Shown piece after piece: positions 1 through 7,684 of a DNA stretch of 16,922 nt. The stretch lies in assembly GCA_003243865.1 (NCBI GenBank), contig QHBQ01000010.1, positions 1 to 16,922 of the forward strand, read 5' to 3'. The position numbers were made by a program, and so were the translations under genes. The notes beneath the pieces are model-generated. The model was not told where the DNA came from, searched no databases, and was given only the letters and a program-made list of their open reading frames with translations. The DNA is from Candidatus Chloroheliales bacterium (GTDB lineage Bacteria; Chloroflexota; Chloroflexia; QHBQ01). Every line of letters begins with the position of its first letter. Position 1 is the stretch's first letter.

Positions 1-732
1 GGCACGGCGGTGCTGCAGCTACAACGGGCGCTGATGCAGGCGGTCAGCAGCCTGAGCGCCAGTGTGCCGGGCGGGGCTGCTCCGCCTCAGGTGAAGATTA
101 CCCCCGACCTGCTCTACGGCAGTCTCAACCTGAAGCCGCTCGACTACTTCGCGCCGGTGCTGATCGGCTTCTTCGCCTTCTTCCTCGTCTTCGTCATTAC
201 CTGCGTCTCGTTCCTGCGTGAGCGTACCCAGGGAACGATGGAGCGGCTGTTCGCCTCCCCCATCACGCGCGGCGAGGTAGTGGTCGGCTACATGATGGGC
301 TTCGGCCTGTTTGCCATGATCCAGGCGCTGATTATCGTGCTGTTCACTGCCTTCGTCTTGCAGGTAAATTATACTGGCAACCTGCTCTGGGTCTTCCTCG
401 CCACCCTGATCCTGGCAATCGGCGCGGTCAACCTGGGCATCTTCCTATCCAGCTTTGCCCGCACCGAGTTGCAGGCGGTGCAGTTCATCCCCCTGGTGAT
501 CGCCCCCTCGTTCCTGCTCTCCGGGCTGCTCTTTCCGGTCAAGGATATGCCTGGCTGGTTGCAGGGCGTGTCGGCGGTGCTGCCGCTCACCTACGCCAAC
601 AATGCGCTGACCGACATCATGATTCGCGGCAAAGGGCTGGTCGAAGTGCTGCCAGAGTTCGGCGTGCTGCTGCTATTCGCCGCGCTGATGGTGGTGATCG
701 CCTCGCTGACGCTGCGGCGGGAGGTGGCGTAA
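1..732 (+). CDS. ABC-2 type transporter permease, C-terminal part (5' end off window)
   Basis: The frame is open from base 1 and ends at TAA 730-732, so the true start lies left of the window; the GTG at base 10 is only an internal codon. What is present is a hydrophobic protein with about five membrane segments, near bases 145-215, 290-360, 375-450, 475-540 and 650-712. The cytoplasmic loop ERTQGTMERLFASPITR between the first two is the hallmark of ABC-2 export permeases (DrrB/NodJ/YbhR-like), and LLFPVKDMPGWLQ before the final segments also fits that family. Such permeases pair with a cytoplasmic ATPase to export drugs, lipids or polysaccharides; the substrate cannot be read from this part. 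The matching ATPase would be expected upstream, outside the window. GC content is high, as in the RHS core and unlike the RHS tips. Family assignment is confident; role is not. Confidence 0.9.
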   Translation, partial: GTAVLQLQRALMQAVSSLSASVPGGAAPPQVKITPDLLYGSLNLKPLDYFAPVLIGFFAFFLVFVITCVSFLRERTQGTMERLFASPITRGEVVVGYMMGFGLFAMIQALIIVLFTAFVLQVNYTGNLLWVFLATLILAIGAVNLGIFLSSFARTELQAVQFIPLVIAPSFLLSGLLFPVKDMPGWLQGVSAVLPLTYANNALTDIMIRGKGLVEVLPEFGVLLLFAALMVVIASLTLRREVA

Positions 733-757
733 TCTACAATCGGCAATCGCCAATCGC

Positions 758-852
758 TCAATCCGCCAGTCGCTCGTCGCGCAGTTCGATAACCCGCCTC
801 GCGTGCGCGCGATGTTGGGGTCGTGCTTCACCATCACGATGGTAATTCCTTG
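758..852 (-). pseudogene. Frameshifted C-terminal remnant of an ABC transporter ATPase
   Basis: Read on the minus strand, bases 852 to about 810 encode QGITIVMVKHDPNIA. This is the H-loop segment of MacB/LolD-type ABC ATPases, where the usual pattern is GxTxVMVTHDPxxA. One frame over, bases from about 810 to 758 encode AHARRVIELRDERLAD and a TGA stop, which is the usual end of the same domain. A single-base deletion in the GCGCGC run near 805-812 explains the shift. Nothing recognisable as Walker A, signature or Walker B lies further upstream on that strand, so only the tail survives. It reads toward, and converges on, the permease gene, so it is not that permease's partner in place. I read it as debris of an older rearrangement at the edge of the RHS locus. 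Confidence 0.6.
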
Positions 853-920
853 CTGCGGTGTAGTTCCTCGTGCTTGGCTGGTATGGGAGAAAAATTGCAG
901 CAAATTCGTGCCGCAAACTG

Positions 921-949
921 TTGACAACGGCATGAATCTGTGATATAAT
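921..949 (+). promoter_or_regulatory. Consensus sigma70-type promoter with extended -10 for the full-length rhs gene
   Basis: TTGACA at 921-926 and TATAAT at 944-949 are both perfect consensus hexamers with an ideal 17-base spacer. TG at 941-942, one base before the -10, makes an extended -10 element. Transcription would start near 956, leaving a leader of about 83 bases before the GTG at 1039. The -10 lies inside a short palindrome, GTGAT (940-944), ATA, ATCAC (948-952), which could be an operator half-site pair or chance. Confidence 0.75.
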
Positions 950-1038
950 CACGACAACATAAGAGCTAAACAAAGAATACGCATAATTTGCCTCGGTGAA
1001 TCTGGGATTAGAAGGGCGTAGTCTGTGAGAAAAGTCAA

Positions 1039-4000
1039 GTGTCCAAGCTCACTGTCCGCCGCGTATACCTGCTGATAATCTTCGCGCTGCTCTTGGGTTT
1101 GGGGCCGAACATCCAAACCCAGGCGCAGAACGCGCTGCTCACGCCAGCGGTTACTCCCACCGCTCCAGCAGGGTCGCCAACCCCTACTTCCACCGCCCCA
1201 GCAGGATCGCCAACCCCTACTTCTACCCCCGACCGAGGGGGTACCCTCACCCCTACCCCGCCGCCTAACACTACGCCGCTACCTACTCCGATACAAATAA
1301 CTGTCACCCCCACGCCGGTGCGTCACCTGCCCGGCCTGGATCTCAAGGTGGATTTCCCCTCCCGCTTCATCAGCGTTGGTGACACCATCGCGCTCACCAT
1401 TACGGTAAGGAACCAGGCTACTGACCCTGGCGAAAACCTGAATGTCACCCTGCCAGTGCCGCCTGGGGTGGTGGTTAATGGCGGGCAGCGGGCCGGGCGT
1501 GCAGTCGCCTTGCCCAGCACTACACCAGAGGCTAGCCCTACCACCAGCGCTACACCAGGAGCTAGCCCAACCGCCAGCCCCACGCCTCCCATTTCGCTCA
1601 CCTGGAGCCTGAGTGAACTTCCCGCCGCCAGTTCCGCCAGCTTCACCGCCACTATGCGGCTGACCTCACTGCCCCAGGGTGGAGCACTGGTGTTCAGTCC
1701 CCAAGTAACTGCCGACGGCCTCGACCTGCCAATAAGCAAAACCATCGGCGTAGTGGTAGTGGATCACAGCGGCGGGCCAAACAGCGTACAGTACACCCCC
1801 GGCAGCCCGGTCACGCTGCACTCCAGCGATAACCAGGTGACGGTGGATTTCCCTGCTGGCGCCTACACCAGCCCGCTCACCCTGCAGCACTCCTTCGACC
1901 CACCTTCTGGCGCTAACCCGCCCCCTAACCCTGGCATTCACCGTAGCTTCGACACCTTCTACCTGACTGCCACTGATCAGCAGGGAAGAGTGGTTCATCA
2001 GTTTGCCCAACCACTTACCATTACGGTTGGCTACACCGCGGAGCAGCTTCGTGCCCTGAACATCGTCGAGGGTGATTTGCAACTCTCCTACTACGACGAG
2101 GTCAGCGGGCGCTGGCAGGCAGTACCCAGCACGGTAGATGTGTTGAATCACCAGGTTGCTGCTCAGGTGAATCACTTCACCGGCTTCCACCTCATCGATG
2201 GCTCCTCGCCTTCGACTGAATTCATCCCCAGCCTGCAGGGCTGGCAGGTGGATCTCTACAGCGGCGGCCTTAGCTACTCCTACCCCATCGCGGTGCCTGC
2301 CGGGCCGCACGGGCTGAAGCCGAGCCTAAACCTAAGCTACAACAGCACCTCTTCTGATGGCAAGGGCGGGCAGCATGACCCTTCGCAGGCCGATTGGGTG
2401 GGCAAGGACTGGAGCCTGGATAGCGGTTCAATTGCCCTCAACATGACCAATATGATGACTACCACCTCAGCTGGCAACTACACGCTGATCATGGAAGGGC
2501 AATCCTATGACCTGCTCCCCGAATGTCCAACCAGTGGTTATAGCTGTCAACCCGGCGACAACCCGCTTATCAACCCCACCGGCTGGCGCTGGTCTACCGC
2601 CAACGATGCCTTCCTCAAAATCCAGGTGGTAACTAATGGCCTGTCCGATTGCTCCAACAGCAATAGCGGACACGGCGGCTGTCTCGGTGGCGTGCAATAT
2701 CCCCGCTACAAATGGCAGGTGTGGAGCAAGGGTGGCACACTGCACGAATTTGCCCAGGATATCTGGTGGGGCTGGTATGGTGACTGCCTGGGTCGCAACC
2801 ATAGCTACATGGAGACCTACAAATGGCAGCTATCCAAAGTGGTAGATGTGTATGGCAACACCATCAACTACAACTACCAGCGCCCCGGTCGCTATCACAA
2901 CGCCGTAGCTTACGGCCAATGCCCGCAGCTAAACGGCACGATTGATACCGAGTCGTGGCTGACTTCGATCACCTGGGGGGCGGGAACTTCCGCCCGCTAT
3001 CAGGTGATCTTCAACACCAGCCAGCGCGGCGCTGATCGGGACTACGACAACACCTCCGAACTGCAGATCCTCGATGAGCCGCACCAGACCCAGCAGCTAG
3101 ACAGCCTGGTGGTGAAGAGTAGTACTGATGGCAACACCTGGCAGCAGGTGAGTCAGTACAACCTCGCCTATGACTACAGCACCTGTGATGATCATTCCAG
3201 AAATAATGGTGATGGCACCTATAGCGCCGATGGCGGCCCCAAGCTGACCCTCACCGGCATCCGCCGTCTCGGCAACGGCGACACTGGCCTGGCTCTGCCC
3301 CGCACCGCCCTCAGCTATGGCCTCTGCACGAACAGAGGCAGCGGGTACTACCCCAATGGCGAGTGGAACCGGCTGAACCATGTGGATAACTCCCAGGGCG
3401 GTACTCTCGATGTTTACTATGACACCATCGGCGGGGTAATCAGCCCGCAGAGTACCACATTCGTCAACAATCGGCGGGTGAACCATAAGGTACTCAAGGA
3501 TGGGATGAGCCACGATGGGCAGCCCGACAGCTACACCTTCAACTATAGCTACCAGCATCCCGCCTACAACTGGCTGGGCCGGCTGACCAACCAGCCTGCC
3601 GGTGAGGAGCCAAACTCTGCGTCGGTGTACTATGACACCTACGACCCCGGTATTATCGCCAGCGGGGTGGATACCTCAACGCTACTGGTTCACGCGGCGT
3701 TCAGCGAGTTCCGCGGCCACAGCGTGGTAACCGAGACCCAGCAGTGGAGCGGCAACTACACCGTTCACTACTTCTACCAGGGCGAGGCTCCCTGCTACAT
3801 TACTACCGACCCCAACAATGCCTCATGTCCCTACGTGCCAAACCTGCGTGACCGCGACCCACTCAAGGGCAAGGAGTACAAGGCCGAGAGCTTCACCAGC
3901 GCGGGCGTGCGCCTGAGTGGGGTGCAACACAGCTTCCAGGTTTGCACCAACGACCTGGGCGAAGGCATCGGCGCGAAGGGCATCTGGCGCAGCTTCAACG

Positions 4001-7000
4001 CCGAAAACCAGACCATCGAGACCAGCTACGACAGCGCGGGGGCCAACCCCAGGAGCAAGACCACCAACTATAGTTACGATGTCACCAGCTGCCGCTACGA
4101 CTGGCCGCCCAATCCCAACGGCCCCACTGTCTATGGCAACCTGACCCGCACCGAGGAGCGCGGCGCGGACAGCGCGCTCTTGCGCTACACCACCCCGTCC
4201 TACGCCACGCGCAACGACAGCAGCGCCTACATTGTAGACCGCAAGCAGTCAGAAGATATATTCGACGGCCAGGGGCGGCACCTCGGCCTTAGCTTCTACC
4301 TGTATGATGGCAACAACACCAACCTCGGCGCACTGGGAATCCAGGGCAGCCTGACCCGTGTGATGAAGTTCTACAACGTGCCGCTCCAGGGCGACCTCTC
4401 CTATGTACCGCTCTATAGCAGCGACACCACCTACACTTACGACCAGTACGGCAACCAGGCCAGCGTGACCACCTACACCGGCACCCCACCCAACGGCGGC
4501 GCGGGCAGCGCTGAATATGTTTATGGCTGTAATGGAATGTGCTGGATCCTGAGTAACCCAGGCAATGGCGGCACCATGCGGATTACCAGCACTTATTACG
4601 ACCAGTATTTCCACGCTCTGCCGGTGCAGATTGACCATCCCTTGTCGCTCACCGAGTATGCCAGCTACGACTGGCGGATGGGCACGATTACCCAGGTGAT
4701 TGACTATAACGGCAATGCCACCAATGCCAGCTATGACGAGCTAGGTAGGATGACCCAGCTGATCAAGCCCGGCGACAACACCAACTTCCCCACCGAAGCC
4801 TACTGGTACTACAACTACGGCGGAGGGCAGCCGTTCAAGTACAGCATGTGGAAGTATGAGAACGCCAGCCACAGCTATCGCCCCATCCAGCAGTTCTACG
4901 ATGGCCTGGGGCGGCTGGTGCAGACCAAGAGCGAGAGCCAGGACCTGACCCAGAATATCGTGACCGACAAGGTTTACGACGGCTTGAGCCAGGTGGTGAA
5001 GGAGTCGCAGCCGCGCTACGTGAGCGAGGGGATGCCCTATTTCGGCTACTACACGGCGATTGCCGACGACAATACCGAGCGTTGGACGCGCACCCAGTAC
5101 GATGCGCTGGGCCGCCCCATCACCGTCACCGCCCCCGACAACAGCGCGACCAGTATGAGCTACGGAAGCGGCAGCAATGGCCCGCTCACCACCATCGTTG
5201 ATGCGGGCAATCACCAAAAGCAGATGGAGTACGATGTATTTGGCCGCCTTAGCGCGGTGCGCGAATACACCGGCACCGGCAGCTTCAATCTCTACGCCAC
5301 CACCCTCTACACCTACAACCCACTCGACCTGCTTACCAATGTGCGCGACCAGCAGAATAACACCACCAGCATCAGCTACGATACGCTGGGGCGCAAGACG
5401 CAGATGACCGACCCCGATATGGGTACCTGGCAATATCAGTACGACGTGAACGGTAACCTTACCCAGCAGCTCGACGCCAAGAGCCAGACGATAACCTTCG
5501 GCTACGATGCGATCGACCGCCTCTTGCAGAAGAGCTATTCCACTGGCGATGCCACCGCCTACTATCGCTACGATGAGGCGGGCGTACCTAACGGCAAGGG
5601 GCAGCGCACCTCGATGAGCCGCGCCAGCGCCAACGCTGCCTGGCAGTACGACGCCCGCGGGCGCGCCAGCCAGGCCCTCTATCAGGTAATCAGCAATAGC
5701 CCGTACTATAGCTACCAATTTGCCTACGATAGCGCCGACCGGCTGACTACCCTCACCTACCCCACTGGCGAGGCGCTCACCTACGCCTACGATGCGGGCT
5801 GGCGGCAGACCAGCGTGTGCAGCAACCTGTACGGCTGCTATGCCACCGCAGCGGGCTACAGCGCGCTCAACCAGCCGGTAACCCAGACCCTGGGCAGCGG
5901 CGTAGTGGTGACCTACACCTACCAAAGCCCCATGTCCCGCCTGGGCCGCTTGCAGGTGACAGCGGGAACCAACAGCCTGTTCGACCGCAGCTATGGCTAT
6001 GACAACGTGGGCAACGTGCAGACCATCATCAACAACCTGAACGCCGAGCAGCAAACCTACGGCTACGACCCGCTCGACCGCCTGACCAACTGGGACACCT
6101 CGACCAGCGTGCATGAACAATATGTCTACGACGCCATCGGCAACTTGACAAGCAAGGCAGGCACCGCTTATATTTACGGTGCGACCAACAACGGCCCACA
6201 CCAGGCCAGGACGGTGGGTGGGCAAACCTACAGCTACGACAACAATGGCAACCTGCAGAGCGGCGGCGGGCGCAACTACGTGTGGAATGCGGAGAACCAG
6301 CCCAGCAGCATCAGCTACAACGTGGGGGCGAACACCGATAGTTACAGCTATGATGCCGATGGCGAACGGGTGAGCCGCAGCGTTGGGGTGGGGGCGGGGC
6401 AGACCACCACCTACTATATCGGCGGCTTGTACGAGTTCGACAGCGTGGGCAACACCCGCTTGCTGTACCAGTTCGGCGGGCAAACGGTAGCCCAACGTAC
6501 CATCAAGCCGAGCGGAGCTAACAACCTCTACTACCTGCATGGCGACCACCTCGGCTCAGTCAGCCTGATGACAGGGGCGACTGGCAACCTCATCAGCAGC
6601 CAGGAGTTCAAGCCCTGGGGCGAGGTGCGCAGCGGCGGCGTGAGCCTGACCACGCTCAACTACACCGGCCAGCGCAAAGACGATACCGGGCTACTCTATT
6701 ATCATGCCAGGTATTATGACCCGGTGCTGGCAAGGTTTATTTCAGGGGACGCTATAGTTCCTGATGGGACAGCTGTGATAGTGACAGACTACCACGAGCC
6801 GGGTTTGCTAACAAAGCTGAATAGAAAGAATCAGACGCTGCAAAGTTATGGCTTCCCCTTCCAATCGGATAAGTCCGGGGACTCTTCAGGACCAACTCAC
6901 CCACAGAACCTCAATCGTTATAGCTATGTGGCAGACAATCCACTGATGAATAGCGACCCTACAGGTCATTCCCAAGACAAAGGTGGCAGGGTATACAATC

Positions 7001-7587
7001 GTAGCCATAGAAAGATTTTGGTGTATGGCAGCATTCCTTGGGAGAAGTTTCAAGAGATGCATAATCATGACGGTTCATGCACATCCATGTCCGACTGTCT
7101 TGCGCTGTACACAGCTGAAGCACAGAAATATGGATGGCATCTACATGATGGAACCTCCGATGGCAACAATGGGCAGATATACGTACAGGGTTGGTTCGAG
7201 CTTGACCCTGGAAAGGGCTCATATGAGGATTTGGGGATGGTAGATGCCGACATAGTTATGGCGTATGATGGCGATAAGCTTGCACACTGCACTGCTGGTT
7301 ACTGGAGCGGATGCGGGGGTGGAATGGCAGCTTACTCTAACAAAGAAGCAGAGTTCAAGATCTCCAATGTCGATACTGCTACTATCACGGACGGAACAAC
7401 TGGTAATTATGCAGTAATAACAACTGAAACGGCAGGCCTGTTCGGGGGGCGAGATCCTTGGTATCTAAATATGGTTGGGGGAATGGCACCAAGAGGTTGG
7501 AAGAAATGTGATCCTAACCAGTCCTGTCTAAAGGATCCATACTACGACAACCTCAAAGGCCCTTCTGCACCAGACATGATCCATTAA
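1039..7587 (+). CDS. Full-length secreted RHS/YD-repeat protein with variable C-terminal tip (copy 1)
   Basis: A 2182-residue polymorphic-toxin-style protein starting at GTG 1039. Residues 1-29 form a signal peptide (basic start, hydrophobic core, cut likely near QTQA), so it should be exported. Residues about 35-97 are a Thr/Pro/Ser-rich linker. Residues about 100-241 resemble a DUF11-like Ig fold with a second TP-rich insert at about 161-184. Residues about 248-386 look like a ZU5-like domain ending in NHFTGFHLIDG. Residues 412-434 carry the SpvB/TcB-type motif YPIAVPAGPHGLKPSLNLSY. YD repeats run from about 1130 to 1890 (for example YDELGRMTQL near 1232). The RHS core ends with YLHGDHLGSV near 1832 and YYDPVLARF near 1893-1900. 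The self-cleavage-type motif P-x4-DPTGH ends at 1977, and the 205-residue tip follows. By RHS family knowledge the YD repeats form a shell around the tip. No nuclease or other toxin motif is recognisable in the tip. Confidence 0.9.
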   Translation: MSKLTVRRVYLLIIFALLLGLGPNIQTQAQNALLTPAVTPTAPAGSPTPTSTAPAGSPTPTSTPDRGGTLTPTPPPNTTPLPTPIQITVTPTPVRHLPGLDLKVDFPSRFISVGDTIALTITVRNQATDPGENLNVTLPVPPGVVVNGGQRAGRAVALPSTTPEASPTTSATPGASPTASPTPPISLTWSLSELPAASSASFTATMRLTSLPQGGALVFSPQVTADGLDLPISKTIGVVVVDHSGGPNSVQYTPGSPVTLHSSDNQVTVDFPAGAYTSPLTLQHSFDPPSGANPPPNPGIHRSFDTFYLTATDQQGRVVHQFAQPLTITVGYTAEQLRALNIVEGDLQLSYYDEVSGRWQAVPSTVDVLNHQVAAQVNHFTGFHLIDGSSPSTEFIPSLQGWQVDLYSGGLSYSYPIAVPAGPHGLKPSLNLSYNSTSSDGKGGQHDPSQADWVGKDWSLDSGSIALNMTNMMTTTSAGNYTLIMEGQSYDLLPECPTSGYSCQPGDNPLINPTGWRWSTANDAFLKIQVVTNGLSDCSNSNSGHGGCLGGVQYPRYKWQVWSKGGTLHEFAQDIWWGWYGDCLGRNHSYMETYKWQLSKVVDVYGNTINYNYQRPGRYHNAVAYGQCPQLNGTIDTESWLTSITWGAGTSARYQVIFNTSQRGADRDYDNTSELQILDEPHQTQQLDSLVVKSSTDGNTWQQVSQYNLAYDYSTCDDHSRNNGDGTYSADGGPKLTLTGIRRLGNGDTGLALPRTALSYGLCTNRGSGYYPNGEWNRLNHVDNSQGGTLDVYYDTIGGVISPQSTTFVNNRRVNHKVLKDGMSHDGQPDSYTFNYSYQHPAYNWLGRLTNQPAGEEPNSASVYYDTYDPGIIASGVDTSTLLVHAAFSEFRGHSVVTETQQWSGNYTVHYFYQGEAPCYITTDPNNASCPYVPNLRDRDPLKGKEYKAESFTSAGVRLSGVQHSFQVCTNDLGEGIGAKGIWRSFNAENQTIETSYDSAGANPRSKTTNYSYDVTSCRYDWPPNPNGPTVYGNLTRTEERGADSALLRYTTPSYATRNDSSAYIVDRKQSEDIFDGQGRHLGLSFYLYDGNNTNLGALGIQGSLTRVMKFYNVPLQGDLSYVPLYSSDTTYTYDQYGNQASVTTYTGTPPNGGAGSAEYVYGCNGMCWILSNPGNGGTMRITSTYYDQYFHALPVQIDHPLSLTEYASYDWRMGTITQVIDYNGNATNASYDELGRMTQLIKPGDNTNFPTEAYWYYNYGGGQPFKYSMWKYENASHSYRPIQQFYDGLGRLVQTKSESQDLTQNIVTDKVYDGLSQVVKESQPRYVSEGMPYFGYYTAIADDNTERWTRTQYDALGRPITVTAPDNSATSMSYGSGSNGPLTTIVDAGNHQKQMEYDVFGRLSAVREYTGTGSFNLYATTLYTYNPLDLLTNVRDQQNNTTSISYDTLGRKTQMTDPDMGTWQYQYDVNGNLTQQLDAKSQTITFGYDAIDRLLQKSYSTGDATAYYRYDEAGVPNGKGQRTSMSRASANAAWQYDARGRASQALYQVISNSPYYSYQFAYDSADRLTTLTYPTGEALTYAYDAGWRQTSVCSNLYGCYATAAGYSALNQPVTQTLGSGVVVTYTYQSPMSRLGRLQVTAGTNSLFDRSYGYDNVGNVQTIINNLNAEQQTYGYDPLDRLTNWDTSTSVHEQYVYDAIGNLTSKAGTAYIYGATNNGPHQARTVGGQTYSYDNNGNLQSGGGRNYVWNAENQPSSISYNVGANTDSYSYDADGERVSRSVGVGAGQTTTYYIGGLYEFDSVGNTRLLYQFGGQTVAQRTIKPSGANNLYYLHGDHLGSVSLMTGATGNLISSQEFKPWGEVRSGGVSLTTLNYTGQRKDDTGLLYYHARYYDPVLARFISGDAIVPDGTAVIVTDYHEPGLLTKLNRKNQTLQSYGFPFQSDKSGDSSGPTHPQNLNRYSYVADNPLMNSDPTGHSQDKGGRVYNRSHRKILVYGSIPWEKFQEMHNHDGSCTSMSDCLALYTAEAQKYGWHLHDGTSDGNNGQIYVQGWFELDPGKGSYEDLGMVDADIVMAYDGDKLAHCTAGYWSGCGGGMAAYSNKEAEFKISNVDTATITDGTTGNYAVITTETAGLFGGRDPWYLNMVGGMAPRGWKKCDPNQSCLKDPYYDNLKGPSAPDMIH
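1162..1227 (+). repeat. Two tandem 33-base units encoding APAGSPTPTST
   Basis: Units at 1162-1194 and 1195-1227 differ at only a few bases and each encodes APAGSPTPTST. They lie in the low-complexity linker just after the signal peptide of the full-length RHS protein. Such linkers commonly span the cell wall or are glycosylated in secreted proteins; unit number may vary by slippage. Confidence 0.85.
1522..1581 (+). repeat. Two tandem 30-base units encoding a second TP-rich insert
   Basis: Units at 1522-1551 and 1552-1581 encode TPEASPTTSA and TPGASPTASP. They interrupt the DUF11-like domain of the RHS protein between its LPVPPG turn and the W-x-L-S-E-L-P strand. This looks like a linker expansion in a surface loop. 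Confidence 0.8.
5628..6738 (+). repeat. RHS core segment repeated downstream (reference copy)
   Basis: This 3' part of the core of the full-length gene recurs at 8929-10039 (offset 3301), 11566-12581 (offset 5843) and 14698-14950 (offset 8212). Long stretches are nearly identical at the base level, for example around 5938-6060 against 9239-9361. Similarity drops just after the codons for DPVLARF (6718-6738), where the tips begin to differ. Confidence 0.9.
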
Positions 7588-7684
7588 CAACGTATTTATG
7601 TTCACTATTGTCCATCAAATATGGCAGATTTGCTAGTGGAAATTAGGCACAGGCTGATAGGCTGCGTATGAAAGGCTGATTTCT

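Larger units (their letters stand above)
733..1038. other. Intergenic region between permease and rhs gene
   Basis: This 306-base gap contains the minus-strand ABC ATPase remnant (758-852) and the strong forward promoter (921-949). About 83 bases of presumed 5' leader follow the promoter. I see no tRNA, no convincing rho-independent terminator for the permease and no complete small gene. Near 743-758 there is a short imperfect direct repeat (CGGCAATCGC followed by CAATCGC). Confidence 0.6.

Noticed and set aside
673..933. 86-codon minus-strand open frame as an intact small gene
   Set aside because: Its ABC ATPase similarity switches frame near 805-812 and lacks all upstream ATPase motifs, so it is better read as a decayed remnant.
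1035..1313. Minus-strand frame with repeated GVGDPAGAVEVGV motifs
   Set aside because: It is the antisense of the tandem TP-rich repeats in the rhs signal/linker region.
1522..1581. Short direct repeats as a CRISPR array
   Set aside because: The units are tandem, in frame and coding (TP-rich linker) with no spacers.
4741..6549. Long minus-strand open frame (602 codons) antisense to the RHS core, with similar ones at 8726-9559 and 11484-12548
   Set aside because: They are antisense images of the GC-rich, repetitive YD-repeat core and recur only because the core itself is repeated. The translations are low-complexity Val/Ala/Gly-rich with no domain or start signals.
7588..7684. Promoter for the propeller lipoprotein in the 97-base gap after rhs copy 1
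   Set aside because: No convincing -35/-10 pair is visible; the gene may be read through from the rhs promoter.
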